In this document: one piece after another, positions 6,871-15,600 of the stretch
Position numbering within the stretch: position 1 is the stretch's first letter
Layout: each line of letters starts with the position of its first letter
Source: DAOTZS01 sp034434335
GTDB lineage: Bacteria > Chloroflexota > Anaerolineae > CG2-30-64-16
DNA length: 20,234 nt
Direction: 5' to 3'
Assembly: GCA_034434335.1 (NCBI GenBank)
Contig: DAOTZS010000148.1
Location: forward strand, 1 to 20,234
The notes under the pieces: generated by a model
What the model was told of the DNA's origin: nothing
The model's database searches: none
Seen by the model: only the letters and a program-made list of their open reading frames with translations
Translations under genes and position numbers: made by a program

Positions 6871-7824
6871 ATGATCGAAGTCCATGCCTTGAGCAAGTCC
6901 TATGGGCCGATTCAGGCGCTGCGCGGGGTGAGCTTCCATATCGCCCCGGGTGAGGTCGTGGGGCTGCTGGGCCCCAACGGGGCCGGCAAGACCACCATCA
7001 TCAAAATCCTCACCGGTTATCTGCAGCCCGACCAGGGCACGGTGCGGGTGGACGGCCTTGATGTGCTCACCGATACCCGCCAGGTGCAGGCCCGCATCGG
7101 CTATCTGCCCGAAAATGCCCCCCTCTACCCCGAGCTTTCGGTGCAGGCTTACCTCAAGATGATGGCCGACCTGCGCCAGATCCCGGAAGATCAACAGATG
7201 GCCCGCATTTCCGAGGCAGTTTACGCCACCGGGCTGGCCGACGGGGAGGACCGCTCCCTGCTCACCCGCCCCATCGGCGAGCTCAGCAAGGGGTTCCGCC
7301 AGCGGGTGGGCCTGGCCCAGGCCATCCTGCACCAGCCCAAGATCCTCATCCTCGACGAGCCGACCGTGGGCCTCGACCCCACCCAGATCGTTGAGGTGCG
7401 GCACCTGATCCGACGGCTGGCCAAACACACGACTGTGCTCTTCTCCTCTCACATCCTGTCCGAGGTAGAGGCGGTCTGCGACCGGGCCATCATCCTGATC
7501 AACGGCCAGGTCAAGGCCGATGCACGCCTGGCTGAACTGGAAGCTACCGCCGATGCCGTGTTGGTCTTGGCCACCAAGACGGACGGGGTGGAACGGGCTC
7601 TGCGCACCCTGAGCGGTGTGCGTGGGATCGAGCCGTTGCGCTCCCCCGACGGCTATCCGGCCTATCGCGTCCTGGGCATGGGCGACGTAGACCTCTGCCC
7701 TCTCATCTATGAGCTGGCCCGCCAGAACGGGTGGCCTCTGCGCGAACTGCGCCGCGACGTGCGCACTCTGGAGTCAGTATTCAACCGCCTGGTCAGCCAG
7801 GCTGACAGCCGGCCGGTGGCATAG
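6871..7824 (+). CDS. GldA-like ABC transporter ATP-binding protein
   Basis: 317-residue cytoplasmic ATPase. Walker A GPNGAGKTT at 34-42, the Q-loop region YLPENAPLYPELSV at 78-91, signature LSKGF at 138-142, Walker B ILDEP at 160-164 and SSHILSEVEAVCD after it. The YLPE...PLY and LSKGFRQRVGLAQA features are typical of the GldA subfamily, first described in gliding Bacteroidetes but present in many non-gliding bacteria. The last about 100 residues form the usual small C-terminal domain of this group. AGGAG lies 7 nt before the ATG. It should pair with the membrane protein at 8086-10974; normally the two genes abut, but here 261 bp separate them, most of it an inserted repeat element. Substrate unknown. 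Confidence 0.92.
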   Translation: MIEVHALSKSYGPIQALRGVSFHIAPGEVVGLLGPNGAGKTTIIKILTGYLQPDQGTVRVDGLDVLTDTRQVQARIGYLPENAPLYPELSVQAYLKMMADLRQIPEDQQMARISEAVYATGLADGEDRSLLTRPIGELSKGFRQRVGLAQAILHQPKILILDEPTVGLDPTQIVEVRHLIRRLAKHTTVLFSSHILSEVEAVCDRAIILINGQVKADARLAELEATADAVLVLATKTDGVERALRTLSGVRGIEPLRSPDGYPAYRVLGMGDVDLCPLIYELARQNGWPLRELRRDVRTLESVFNRLVSQADSRPVA

Positions 7825-7880
7825 CCGGCCCGGCTGACGGCTTGGGGTTGGGTCGTCCTTTTGCGGAACCAATTCATCCC

Positions 7881-8054
7881 GTAACTATTCAGGCCGATTG
7901 AAATCGCCCTCCTGGGCACTTCGTGCCAGGTGGGGCGATCCGGAGGATCGCCCCTACGCCGACACCCTTCATGTGTGCATCACCAGGTCGGCGCAGGCCG
8001 ACCTCTGGCCGCAGGCCTAAAAAGGGTGACTTCCAGTCACCGCTGAATAGTTAC
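7881..8054 (+). mobile_element. Miniature palindromic element (MITE-like), copy 1
   Basis: 174 bp bounded by GTAACTATTCAG and CTGAATAGTTAC, 12-bp perfect terminal inverted repeats. Inside are hairpins at 7911-7930, 7932-7954 (GGGGCGATCC/GGATCGCCCC), 7985-8004 and 8025-8041 (GGTGACT/AGTCACC). An inverted copy lies at 19990-20178. The flanks TTCATCCC and TTCATCTC may be a decayed 8-bp target duplication. No open reading frame of its own is credible, so it would need a transposase in trans. It separates the ATPase and permease genes of one operon. The short apparent peptide readings of the two copies resemble each other only because the DNA is repeated. Confidence 0.85.
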
Positions 8055-8085
8055 TTCATCTCTGCTCTGCGAGGTCTTCAGTGCG

Positions 8086-10974
8086 ATGAAACAAGCCCTT
8101 TCAATAACCCGTAAGGAACTGAGTGCCTACTTTGGCTCGCCCATGGCGCTCATCTTCGTTGGCGCCTTCCTGGCCGCCACCCTTTTCGCTTTCTTCTGGG
8201 TAGACACCTTTTTCGCCCGCGGCATCGCCGACGTGCGGCCCCTGTTCCGCTGGATGCCCCTGCTGCTGATCTTCCTGGTGGCAGCGCTCACCATGCGCCA
8301 GTGGAGTGAGGAGCAGCGCGTTGGCACCCTGGAACTGCTGCTGACTCTGCCGGTGAGCAAGCCGCAGCTTGTGTTGGGCAAGTTCCTGGCTGTAATGGCG
8401 TTGATCGTCCTGGCCCTGGCCCTGACCCTCTTCCTGCCCATCACTGTTGCCCTGTTGGGCAACCTCGACTGGGGACCGGTCATCGGCGGCTACCTGGCCG
8501 CCCTGCTCATGGCAGCCGCCTACACGGCCATCGGCCTTTTCATCTCTTCCCGCACCGATAACCAGATCGTGGCGCTGCTCCTCAGCGTGTTGCTATGCGG
8601 CGTCTTTTATCTGGTGGGCGCTCGGGGAGTTACCGATTTCGTAGGGCCAGGACTGGGCAATGTCCTGCGGGCCATCGGCACGGGCAGCCGCTTTGAGAGC
8701 ATCCAGCGCGGGGTCATTGACCTGCGCGACCTGCTCTACTATCTCTCGCTGGCCGCCATCTTCCTGGTCCTCAACACCTTATCCCTGGACTACAAACGGT
8801 GGAGTTTCGGCCAGACCACGGCCGGCTATCGCTGGGACGTGACCCTCACCTCGCTGCTGCTGGTGCTCAACCTGGTGATGGTTAATGTCTGGATCTATCC
8901 CCTGACCGGGCTGCGGCTGGACCTCACTGCCCAGCGCGAATACAGCCTGTCGCGCGCCACGGTGGACCTGCTGAGCAATCTCAATGAGCCGCTCACCATC
9001 CGGGGCTATATCAGCGAGAAGACCCATCCCCTCCTGGCCCCCCTGGTGCCGCAGATTAGCGATATGCTGAAGGAGTACGAGATTGCCGGCCGGGGCAAGG
9101 TGAAGGCTGAGGTCGTGGATCCTATCAAAGACCCAGAGGTGGAGACCGAGGCCAACCAGACTTACGGCATCCAGCCCACCCCTCTTCAGGTGGCCGGCCG
9201 TTATGAAGCGGCGGTGATCAACGCCTATTTCGACATCCTGGTGCGTTACGGCGACCAGCACGTCGTGCTCAACTTCCGCGACCTGATCGAGGTAGAACCG
9301 CGGCACGATGGTACGATCGAAGTGCGCCTGCGCAACCTGGAGTATGACCTCACCCGCGCCGTTAAGAAGGTGGTCTACGGCTTCCAGAGTGTGGACGCCG
9401 TGCTGGCAGCCATGAGTGAGCCGGTCAAACTGACCCTTTTCGTCACCCCGGCGACCTTGCCTGAAGCCTTCAAATCCATCCCCGACACCATCCAAAAGGT
9501 GGCGCAAGAGCTGCAGAGCAAGGCGGGTGACAAGTTCACCTTCGAGGTGGTCAACCCCGATGCCCCCGACGCCAAGATCAACCGCCAGCGGCTGTTCGAG
9601 ATGTATAAGCTGCGGCCGATCGCCGTTTCGCTCTTCTCCACCGACAGTTACTACCTGGACATGGTGCTGCAGGTGGGCGACAAGGCCCAGGTGCTCTCCG
9701 TGGCTGGCGATCCCACCGAAGCCAACATCCGTACGGCCATCGAATCGGCCCTCAAGCGTTCCTCCACCGGCTTCCTGAAAGTGGTCGGCCTCTGGACCCC
9801 GGTCGAGGAGCCCACCCAGGACATTTTCGGCCAGTGGCAGCCGGCCCTGCGCACGTGGCAGCAGGTGCGCCAGCAGTTGGCCCAGGACTACACCGTCAAA
9901 AGTGTAGACCTCTCGTCTGGCACGGTGCCGGCCGATGTGGATGTGCTGGTCGTCATCGCGCCGGCGGATCTGGACGACAAAGCCCGCTACGCCATTGACC
10001 AGTACCTGATGCGCGGCGGCTCGGTCATCGTGGCGGCCGGCAACTTCACCCTGACGTTAGACCAGTTCCTGGGCAACCTGGCCCTGAAACCGGTGGAGGG
10101 CGGCCTGGCGGAGATGCTGGAGAGCTATGGCGTCCGGGTTGAGAAGGCGTTGGTGATGGACCCGCAGAACGAACCGTTCCCCGTCCAGGTGAATCGCCAG
10201 GTGGGCAACCTCACCGTGCGCGAGATCCAGGCCATTAACTACCCCTTCTTTGTGGATGTGCGCCCCGACGCCATGGACCGCTCCAGCCCCATCGTGGCCA
10301 ACCTGCCCGCGGTGACCATGAACTGGGTCTCGCCGCTGGTGCTGGATGAGGCCAAGAACAAGGACCGGCAGGTGAACATCCTGCTTAAGTCCAGCCCCAA
10401 CTCCTGGCTGCGCACCAGCGCCGACATCCAGCCCAACCTGCAACAGTATCCCGAATTCGGCTTCCCGGTCGAAGGGGAACGGGGCAGCCGGCCCCTGGCA
10501 GTGGCGATCCGTGGCAGCTTTGAAAGCTACTTCAAGGGCAAACCCTCGCCCCTGCAGGCCTCCGAGCAGGTGACCGGCACCACCCCAACGCCGGCGGCGC
10601 CGGTCAGCACCATCGAGGCCTCACCCGATACGGCCCGCCTGGTGGTCATTGGCAGCGCCGAGTTCCTGACCGACGTGGTGTTCCAGATCTCGTCCAGCCT
10701 GACCCCCGACCGCTACCTGAACAGCCTGCAGTTCCTGCAGAACGCGGTGGACTGGTCAGTAGAAGACGTGGACCTGCTGAGCATCCGCTCGCGCGGCACC
10801 CATGCTCGCGTCCTGGCCCCCATGAGCGAAGGGGAGCAGAGCTTCTGGGAGGGGCTCAACTACGGTGTGGCCTTCCTGGCGTTGGTCGGCATCGGACTAA
10901 TGTGGAACCTGCGGCGGCGGAACGAGCGGCCTATGGAGCTGATCGCACCGGCCAGGGGTTCTGTCGGCCGGTGA
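8086..10974 (+). CDS. GldF-GldG-like fusion: ABC-2 permease plus ABC_transp_aux domain
   Basis: 962-residue membrane protein. Residues 1 to about 240 form a six-helix ABC-2-type permease of the GldF kind (includes MRQWSEEQRVGTLELLLTLPVSKPQLVLGKFLA). Another hydrophobic segment at about 250-272 leads into a long extracytoplasmic region, about 280-920, matching GldG/ABC_transp_aux (PF09822): DLTAQREYSLSRATVDLL, then a second part with VDVLVVIAPADLDDKARYAI. A final membrane helix lies at about 925-945, ending in a basic tail (NLRRRNERP). In Bacteroidetes GldF and GldG are separate; here they are one chain, common outside that phylum. GAGG lies 11 nt before the ATG. It works with the GldA-like ATPase and the DUF4340 protein; the transported molecule is unknown. 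Confidence 0.9.
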   Translation: MKQALSITRKELSAYFGSPMALIFVGAFLAATLFAFFWVDTFFARGIADVRPLFRWMPLLLIFLVAALTMRQWSEEQRVGTLELLLTLPVSKPQLVLGKFLAVMALIVLALALTLFLPITVALLGNLDWGPVIGGYLAALLMAAAYTAIGLFISSRTDNQIVALLLSVLLCGVFYLVGARGVTDFVGPGLGNVLRAIGTGSRFESIQRGVIDLRDLLYYLSLAAIFLVLNTLSLDYKRWSFGQTTAGYRWDVTLTSLLLVLNLVMVNVWIYPLTGLRLDLTAQREYSLSRATVDLLSNLNEPLTIRGYISEKTHPLLAPLVPQISDMLKEYEIAGRGKVKAEVVDPIKDPEVETEANQTYGIQPTPLQVAGRYEAAVINAYFDILVRYGDQHVVLNFRDLIEVEPRHDGTIEVRLRNLEYDLTRAVKKVVYGFQSVDAVLAAMSEPVKLTLFVTPATLPEAFKSIPDTIQKVAQELQSKAGDKFTFEVVNPDAPDAKINRQRLFEMYKLRPIAVSLFSTDSYYLDMVLQVGDKAQVLSVAGDPTEANIRTAIESALKRSSTGFLKVVGLWTPVEEPTQDIFGQWQPALRTWQQVRQQLAQDYTVKSVDLSSGTVPADVDVLVVIAPADLDDKARYAIDQYLMRGGSVIVAAGNFTLTLDQFLGNLALKPVEGGLAEMLESYGVRVEKALVMDPQNEPFPVQVNRQVGNLTVREIQAINYPFFVDVRPDAMDRSSPIVANLPAVTMNWVSPLVLDEAKNKDRQVNILLKSSPNSWLRTSADIQPNLQQYPEFGFPVEGERGSRPLAVAIRGSFESYFKGKPSPLQASEQVTGTTPTPAAPVSTIEASPDTARLVVIGSAEFLTDVVFQISSSLTPDRYLNSLQFLQNAVDWSVEDVDLLSIRSRGTHARVLAPMSEGEQSFWEGLNYGVAFLALVGIGLMWNLRRRNERPMELIAPARGSVGR

Positions 10975-10999
10975 ATCCACAGATGCGGGGATAGCAACG

Positions 11000-12007
11000 A
11001 TGAAGAAACATCATCAATTACTGATCGGCCTGTTGGGCCTTCAGATCGTGCTGGCCATCGTGGTATTCTGGCCCCGGTCGGCACCGGCGGCTGCCGGGGT
11101 GCCCCTGCTGGGTGGGCTCAAAGCCGACGACGTCACAGCGTTGACAGTCAGTGACAGCCAGGGAAAGAGCATCAGGCTGAGCAAGGCGTCTACCACCACC
11201 GCGTCGGGAGAGCCCCAATGGGTGCTCCCTGATGCAGAGGACTACCCGGTGGAAGCCAACAAGGTGCCTCCTCTGCTGACCAAGCTGGTCAACCTCAAGG
11301 CGAGCCGGCTGGCCACCCAGACCGCCGCCAGCCACAAACGCCTTCAGGTGGCCGACGACAACTTCGTGCGCCGGCTGGACATCCAGACCGCCGACGGCAT
11401 CACCCGCACCCTTTACCTGGGGTCCAGCGCGGGGGCCCGCACCGTTCATGTACGCGTGGCCGGCCAAAACGAAGTCTACCTGGCCAACGACCTGGCCACC
11501 TGGGAACTGGGCACCGACGCCACCTCGTGGGCCAACCCCATCTACTTCAGCGTCATCCAGAACGACGTTATTACCATCACCCTGCGCAATGCCAATGGCG
11601 AATGGACTTTCGAGAAAGACGCAGCCGGCAACTGGACCATGCAGGGGCTGGCCCCTGGCGAAAGCCTGAACACCAACAACGTCATCGGGTTGTTGTCTCG
11701 GGTCAGCTCTGTGCGCATGACGCAGCCGCTGGGCAAAACCGAAGATCCTTCTTACGGCATGCTCCAGCCGAGCGCGGTAGTCACAGTTACCACTCGCCAG
11801 GCAGACCAGCAGAAGGTGGCCACCCTGACCATCGGCGCGTTGGACAACACGAGCCAGACCTACGTGGTCAAGTCGTCCGAGTCGGCATTCTACGCGCGGG
11901 TCTCTAAGTGGGTGATAGAGGACCTGGTACAGAAGACGCGCGAGGGGTTCCTGAACCTGCCGCCGACGCCCACACCCGAGGCGACCCCTACGCCTGCGGC
12001 AGGATAA
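11000..12007 (+). CDS. DUF4340 membrane-anchored protein of the Gld-type ABC cluster
   Basis: 335 residues. An N-terminal hydrophobic anchor at about 7-25 (QLLIGLLGLQIVLAIVVFW) is followed by an extracytoplasmic DUF4340-type region: a beta-rich repeat with ADDVTALTVSDSQGKSIRL near 45-63, a W-x-L-P segment, and the second half starting near residue 185. The C-terminal tail is Pro/Thr-rich (PPTPTPEATPTPAAG), probably a flexible end. It follows the GldFG-like gene by 25 nt and is the habitual third member of this cluster. DUF4340 has no established biochemical role; an accessory function for the transporter at the outer face of the membrane is inferred from conserved neighbourhood. Confidence 0.87.
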   Translation: MKKHHQLLIGLLGLQIVLAIVVFWPRSAPAAAGVPLLGGLKADDVTALTVSDSQGKSIRLSKASTTTASGEPQWVLPDAEDYPVEANKVPPLLTKLVNLKASRLATQTAASHKRLQVADDNFVRRLDIQTADGITRTLYLGSSAGARTVHVRVAGQNEVYLANDLATWELGTDATSWANPIYFSVIQNDVITITLRNANGEWTFEKDAAGNWTMQGLAPGESLNTNNVIGLLSRVSSVRMTQPLGKTEDPSYGMLQPSAVVTVTTRQADQQKVATLTIGALDNTSQTYVVKSSESAFYARVSKWVIEDLVQKTREGFLNLPPTPTPEATPTPAAG

Positions 12008-12076
12008 CCCGTACCCTGGGCGTGGCGTGTCCTATCCCAATTTTGCCGAGAGGGGAAATTTCTGCCGGGCGCTGTA

Positions 12077-12154
12077 GGGGCAGGGCTTGTCCCTGCCCAG
12101 ATGAGGGGCAGGGCCTGTCCCTGCCCAGATGAGGGGCAGGGCTTGTCCCTGCCC
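12077..12154. repeat. Tandem 28-bp repeat of GC-rich hairpins (2.8 units)
   Basis: Units at 12077-12104, 12105-12132 and a partial one at 12133-12154. Each contains GGGCAGGG-loop-CCCTGCCC, an 8-bp hairpin with a 5-nt loop (CTTGT or CCTGT), followed by AGATGA as spacer in the full units. Located 69 bp after the DUF4340 stop, the three hairpins could block transcription or protect the mRNA end. The only difference seen between the units is one loop base, which suggests recent duplication. Confidence 0.85.
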
Positions 12155-12179
12155 TGGGGCGACCATGAGGGTCGCCCCA
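12155..12179. terminator. GC-rich hairpin after the Gld-type ABC operon
   Basis: TGGGGCGACC and GGTCGCCCCA form a 10-bp stem with loop ATGAG, directly adjoining the tandem hairpins. No T-run follows, so it is a doubtful intrinsic terminator; it may be another unit of the dispersed hairpin family, since the element at 7932-7954 has a nearly identical stem. Confidence 0.4.
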
Positions 12180-12212
12180 GGGGCATTAAGTCAGCCGGCC
12201 ACTGGCGACTTC

Positions 12213-12276
12213 CTTTGTAGTAACGACTTCAGTCGTTCTGGTCGGGCTGAGAGCAACTAAAGACGCTACTACGAAG
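12213..12276. repeat. Dispersed palindromic repeat, copy 2 (degraded)
   Basis: Same element as 6723-6784: the left half GTAGTAACGACTTCAGTCGT is identical, and the right end CGCTACTACGAAG is retained. The inner right half carries changes (GCAACTAAAGACGC) that break its own small hairpin. It lies between the end of the Gld-type operon and the gltB promoter. Confidence 0.8.
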
Positions 12277-12308
12277 CCCGGGACCCACCCCCCTGGGCGC
12301 GCCGTAGC

Positions 12309-12337
12309 TTGACGTCTACGCCGTTCTGTGGTATAAG
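12309..12337 (+). promoter_or_regulatory. Strong sigma70-type promoter of the leader RNA and gltBD
   Basis: TTGACG (12309-12314) and TATAAG (12332-12337) with a 17-nt spacer. Predicted start at about 12344, some 260 nt before the gltB ATG. A long leader with a structured RNA follows. Confidence 0.75.
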
Positions 12338-12343
12338 AAGCGC

Positions 12344-12514
12344 CACCTCACACCGCTCCGGCCGGTGGCCCTTCAAGACACGGAGCGAGCCACCAAAGGT
12401 GAGGTGTCCAACAGGCGGTCGTCGCATTCGTCCGCCCTGTGCCCTGGCCGGGCACATTAGTCGATGACGAGGTCGCTCCATTCAGGTAAGGCCCTGAATG
12501 GGGGCGGCCTTTTT
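12344..12514 (+). ncRNA. Candidate structured leader RNA (riboswitch-like) or small RNA upstream of gltB
   Basis: About 170 nt from the promoter start to a T-run. Pairings I can trace: outer stem 12344-12351/12399-12406 (CACCTCAC/GTGAGGTG); inside it two interleaved helices, 12354-12360/12381-12387 (CGCTCCG/CGGAGCG) and 12364-12369/12389-12394 (GGTGGC/GCCACC), forming either a pseudoknot or two exclusive folds; a hairpin 12411-12418/12432-12440 with a 13-nt loop whose TCGTCG can pair with TGACGA at 12465-12470; and GTGCCC-TGGCC-GGGCAC at 12439-12455. The strand GGAGCGA (12382-12388) also matches TCGCTCC at 12473-12479, next to the terminator. This looks like an aptamer plus expression platform, but I do not recognise a known riboswitch consensus. 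A free-standing small RNA is the alternative. Confidence 0.5.
12478..12514 (+). terminator. Terminator-like region in the gltB leader
   Basis: CCATTCAGG (12478-12486) pairs with CCTGAATGG (12493-12501), 9 bp with a 6-nt loop, but the T-run TTTTT at 12510-12514 starts 8 nt later. The overlapping alternative AAGGCC (12488-12493) with GGCCTT (12506-12511) abuts the T-run directly. The two stems exclude one another, as in a terminator/antiterminator pair. It lies 92 nt before the gltB ATG. Confidence 0.5.
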
Positions 12515-12605
12515 GTTTCTGAGGATCTGAAGCGCGGGGGCCATCCCGCCCCTTGGAGCATCGTCACGAGAGGGCGGCATCCACACTGCGACACGGGGTA
12601 GTCCT

Positions 12606-15600
12606 ATGTACATCCCTGATCCGGAACAGTTGAAGAACACTCTCTACGATCCCTCCCGGGAGCATGCTGCCTGTGGAATTGGATTCATTGTCAACGTTAC
12701 GGGGGAGAAGTCTAATCGTCTGGTGCGCCAGGCCCTTACCATGCTGGTGAACATGCAGCATCGCGGGGCCCGCGGCGCGGAGCCCAATACCGGAGATGGG
12801 GCCGGCATCCTGCTCCAGATGCCCCACGCGTTTCTGCGCAAAGCCTGTGCCCAGGCTGGCATCCCGTTGCCGTCGCCTGGCCGTTACGCGGCGGGGCTGG
12901 TCTTCCTGCCCCCAGATCCCTCTCAACGCCGCGCGTGCGAGGCGATTCTGGAACAGATCGTGCGCGAGGAGGGCCAGTCGTTCCTGGGCTGGCGTACTGT
13001 GCCCACCAACGATTTCTCTTTAGGTGCTACAGCCAAAGTACGCGAACCGGTCGTCCGCCAAGCTTTTATCGGGTGCAACCCAGGCATCACTGAGCCAGCG
13101 GCTTTCGAGCGCAAGCTGTACGTCATCCGCCGGCGTGCCGAGAAGGCCATCCGCTACGCTGACGTGCCGGGAGGCAGTTACTTCTACATCCCCAGCCTTT
13201 CCCATCGCACGCTGGTCTACAAAGGGATGCTGACTGCCACCCAACTGGAAGCCTTCTACCCCGACTTGGCTGACCCGGCCATGGAGAGCGCCCTGGCCCT
13301 GATCCACTCCCGTTTTAGCACCAACACCTTCCCCAGTTGGGAGCGCGCCCAGCCCTTCCGCTACATCATCCATAATGGCGAGATCAACACCCTGCGTGGC
13401 AACGTCAACTGGATGCGCGCCCGCGAGGCACTGTTTGAGTCAGAACTGTTTGGGGATGACCTGCCCAAAATCCTGCCTGTGATCAACCCCGATGGCAGTG
13501 ACTCAGCCATGTTTGACAACTGCCTGGAACTGCTGGTGATGGCCGGCCGCTCACTGCCCCATGCCATCATGATGATGATCCCTGAGCCGTGGGCTCACGA
13601 CGAGCAGATGAGCGATGAGAAGAAAGCCTTTTACGAGTACCATAGTTGTCTGATGGAACCGTGGGACGGGCCGGCCTCCATTGCCTTCACCGACGGCACT
13701 TGCGTGGGCGCGGTGCTCGACCGCAACGGCCTGCGCCCCTCGCGCTACTACATCACCCGTGATAACCTGGTCGTGATGGCGTCTGAGGTGGGGGTGCTGG
13801 ACATCCCGCCCAGGGATGTGCTCTATAAAGGCCGGCTGCAGCCAGGGCGCATGTTGCTGGTAGACACCGCAGAACGACGCTTGATCAGCGACGAAGAGCT
13901 GAAACAGCGCATCGCTACTGAGCGCCCCTATCGGGCCTGGCTGAACCAGTACAGCATATCACTGCGCGATCTGCCCATGCCTCCCGCGGGCACCCAGAAG
14001 CCGGTCCGGTTCAGTAATAACGGCCACGAACCCCCTTCATTGCTTCAGCGCCAGCAGGCCTTTGGCTATACCTTCGAAGAGCTTAACCTGATCCTCACCC
14101 CCATGGCCCGCGATGGCGTGGAACCCATTGGCTCTATGGGCAATGACACCCCGCCGGCGGTACTTTCCAACAAGCCGCAACTGCTCTACAACTACTTCAA
14201 ACAGCTCTTCGCCCAGGTAACCAACCCGCCAATTGACACTATCCGCGAGGAAATCGTCACCGACACAGGGATTGCCCTGGGTTCGGAACGCAACTTGCTG
14301 CGGCCCGAGCCAGAAAGCTGTCGCCAGGTGCGCCTCGACACTCCCATCATCACCGACGAGGAGTTGGAGAAGCTGCGCCACATTGACCGGCCTGGGTTCA
14401 AGGCGGCCACCTTACCGGCTCTCTTTCCCGCCCTGCCCACCGACTTGCCCCTGGAACAGGCCAGGGAAGCTGCCGGCCAGGCCCTGACGCAGGCCATGGA
14501 GCAGCTCTGCGTAGCCGCCGACCAGGCCATCGCGCAAGGCGCCAACATCCTGATCATCTCCGATCGCGGGGTAGACCGTGAACACGCTCCCATCCCGGCC
14601 CTGCTGGCTGTTGCTGGTATCCACCACCACCTCATCCGCCAGGGCACGCGCACCCGCGTCGGCATCGCCGTCGAGTCGGGCGAGCCGCGCGAGGTGCACC
14701 ATTTCGCCCTCCTCATCGGCTACGGCGCCGGCGCCATTAACCCTTACCTGGTCTACGAAACCCTGGCCGAAATGATACGCCAGGGGATGCTCAGCAATAT
14801 CACCTATGCCCAGGCAGTGAAGAACTATAACAAGGCCGTTATCAAGGGGGTCCTCAAGGTAATGTCCAAAATGGGGATTGGCACTGTGGATGCCTATCGC
14901 GGGGCCCAGGTCTTCGAGGCGCTGGGCATCAGCCAACGGGTTATTGACCGCTATTTCACCTGGACCCCTTCGCGGGTGGGCGGGGTGGATATGGATGTGC
15001 TGGCCTTAGAGGCTCTGATGCGCCACGCTCGTGCCTTCGCCGAGCGCCAGGTGGATGCCAAAACCCTGGATGTGGGCGGGCATTATCAGTGGCGCCGCGA
15101 TGGGGAATACCACACCCTCAATCCGCTGACCGTGTACAAACTCCAGCGCGCCTGTCGCACCGGGGATTACGGCATTTACCAGGAATATGCCTCCCTGATC
15201 AATGATCAGACAGAGCACCTTTGTACCCTGCGCGGGCTGTTGGACCTGCGCTTTGCTCCCCAACCGCTCCCATTGGAGGAGGTTGAGCCGGTAGAGTCTA
15301 TCTGCCGGCGCTTCAAGACTGGCGCCATGTCCTATGGCTCTATTAGCCAGGAGGCTCATGAGGCCCTCGCCATTGCCATGAACCGTATCGGTGGGAAGAG
15401 CAACTCTGGCGAGGGAGGCGAAGACCCGGCTCGCTATATCCCAGACCCGAACGGGGATATTCGTTCGAGTGCCATCAAGCAGGTGGCGTCGGGACGTTTT
15501 GGCGTCACCAGCCTCTATCTGGTGAACGCCCAGGAGATCCAGATCAAGATTGCCCAGGGTGCCAAGCCCGGCGAAGGGGGTCAGTTGCCGGGACGCAAAG

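Noticed and set aside
7881..8054. CRISPR-like array from repeated hairpins
   Set aside because: The repeats are different palindromes within one element, without equal-length spacers or repeated units, and no cas gene is present.
7923..8114. Short open frame whose peptide resembles one at the right end of the window
   Set aside because: The similarity comes from the repeated mobile element on both sides; frame, start and end are not preserved.
12344..12514. 6S RNA or SRP RNA identity for the leader
   Set aside because: The 5' end pairs locally rather than with the 3' end, there is no long bubble-containing hairpin as in 6S RNA, and the conserved SRP loop sequence is absent.
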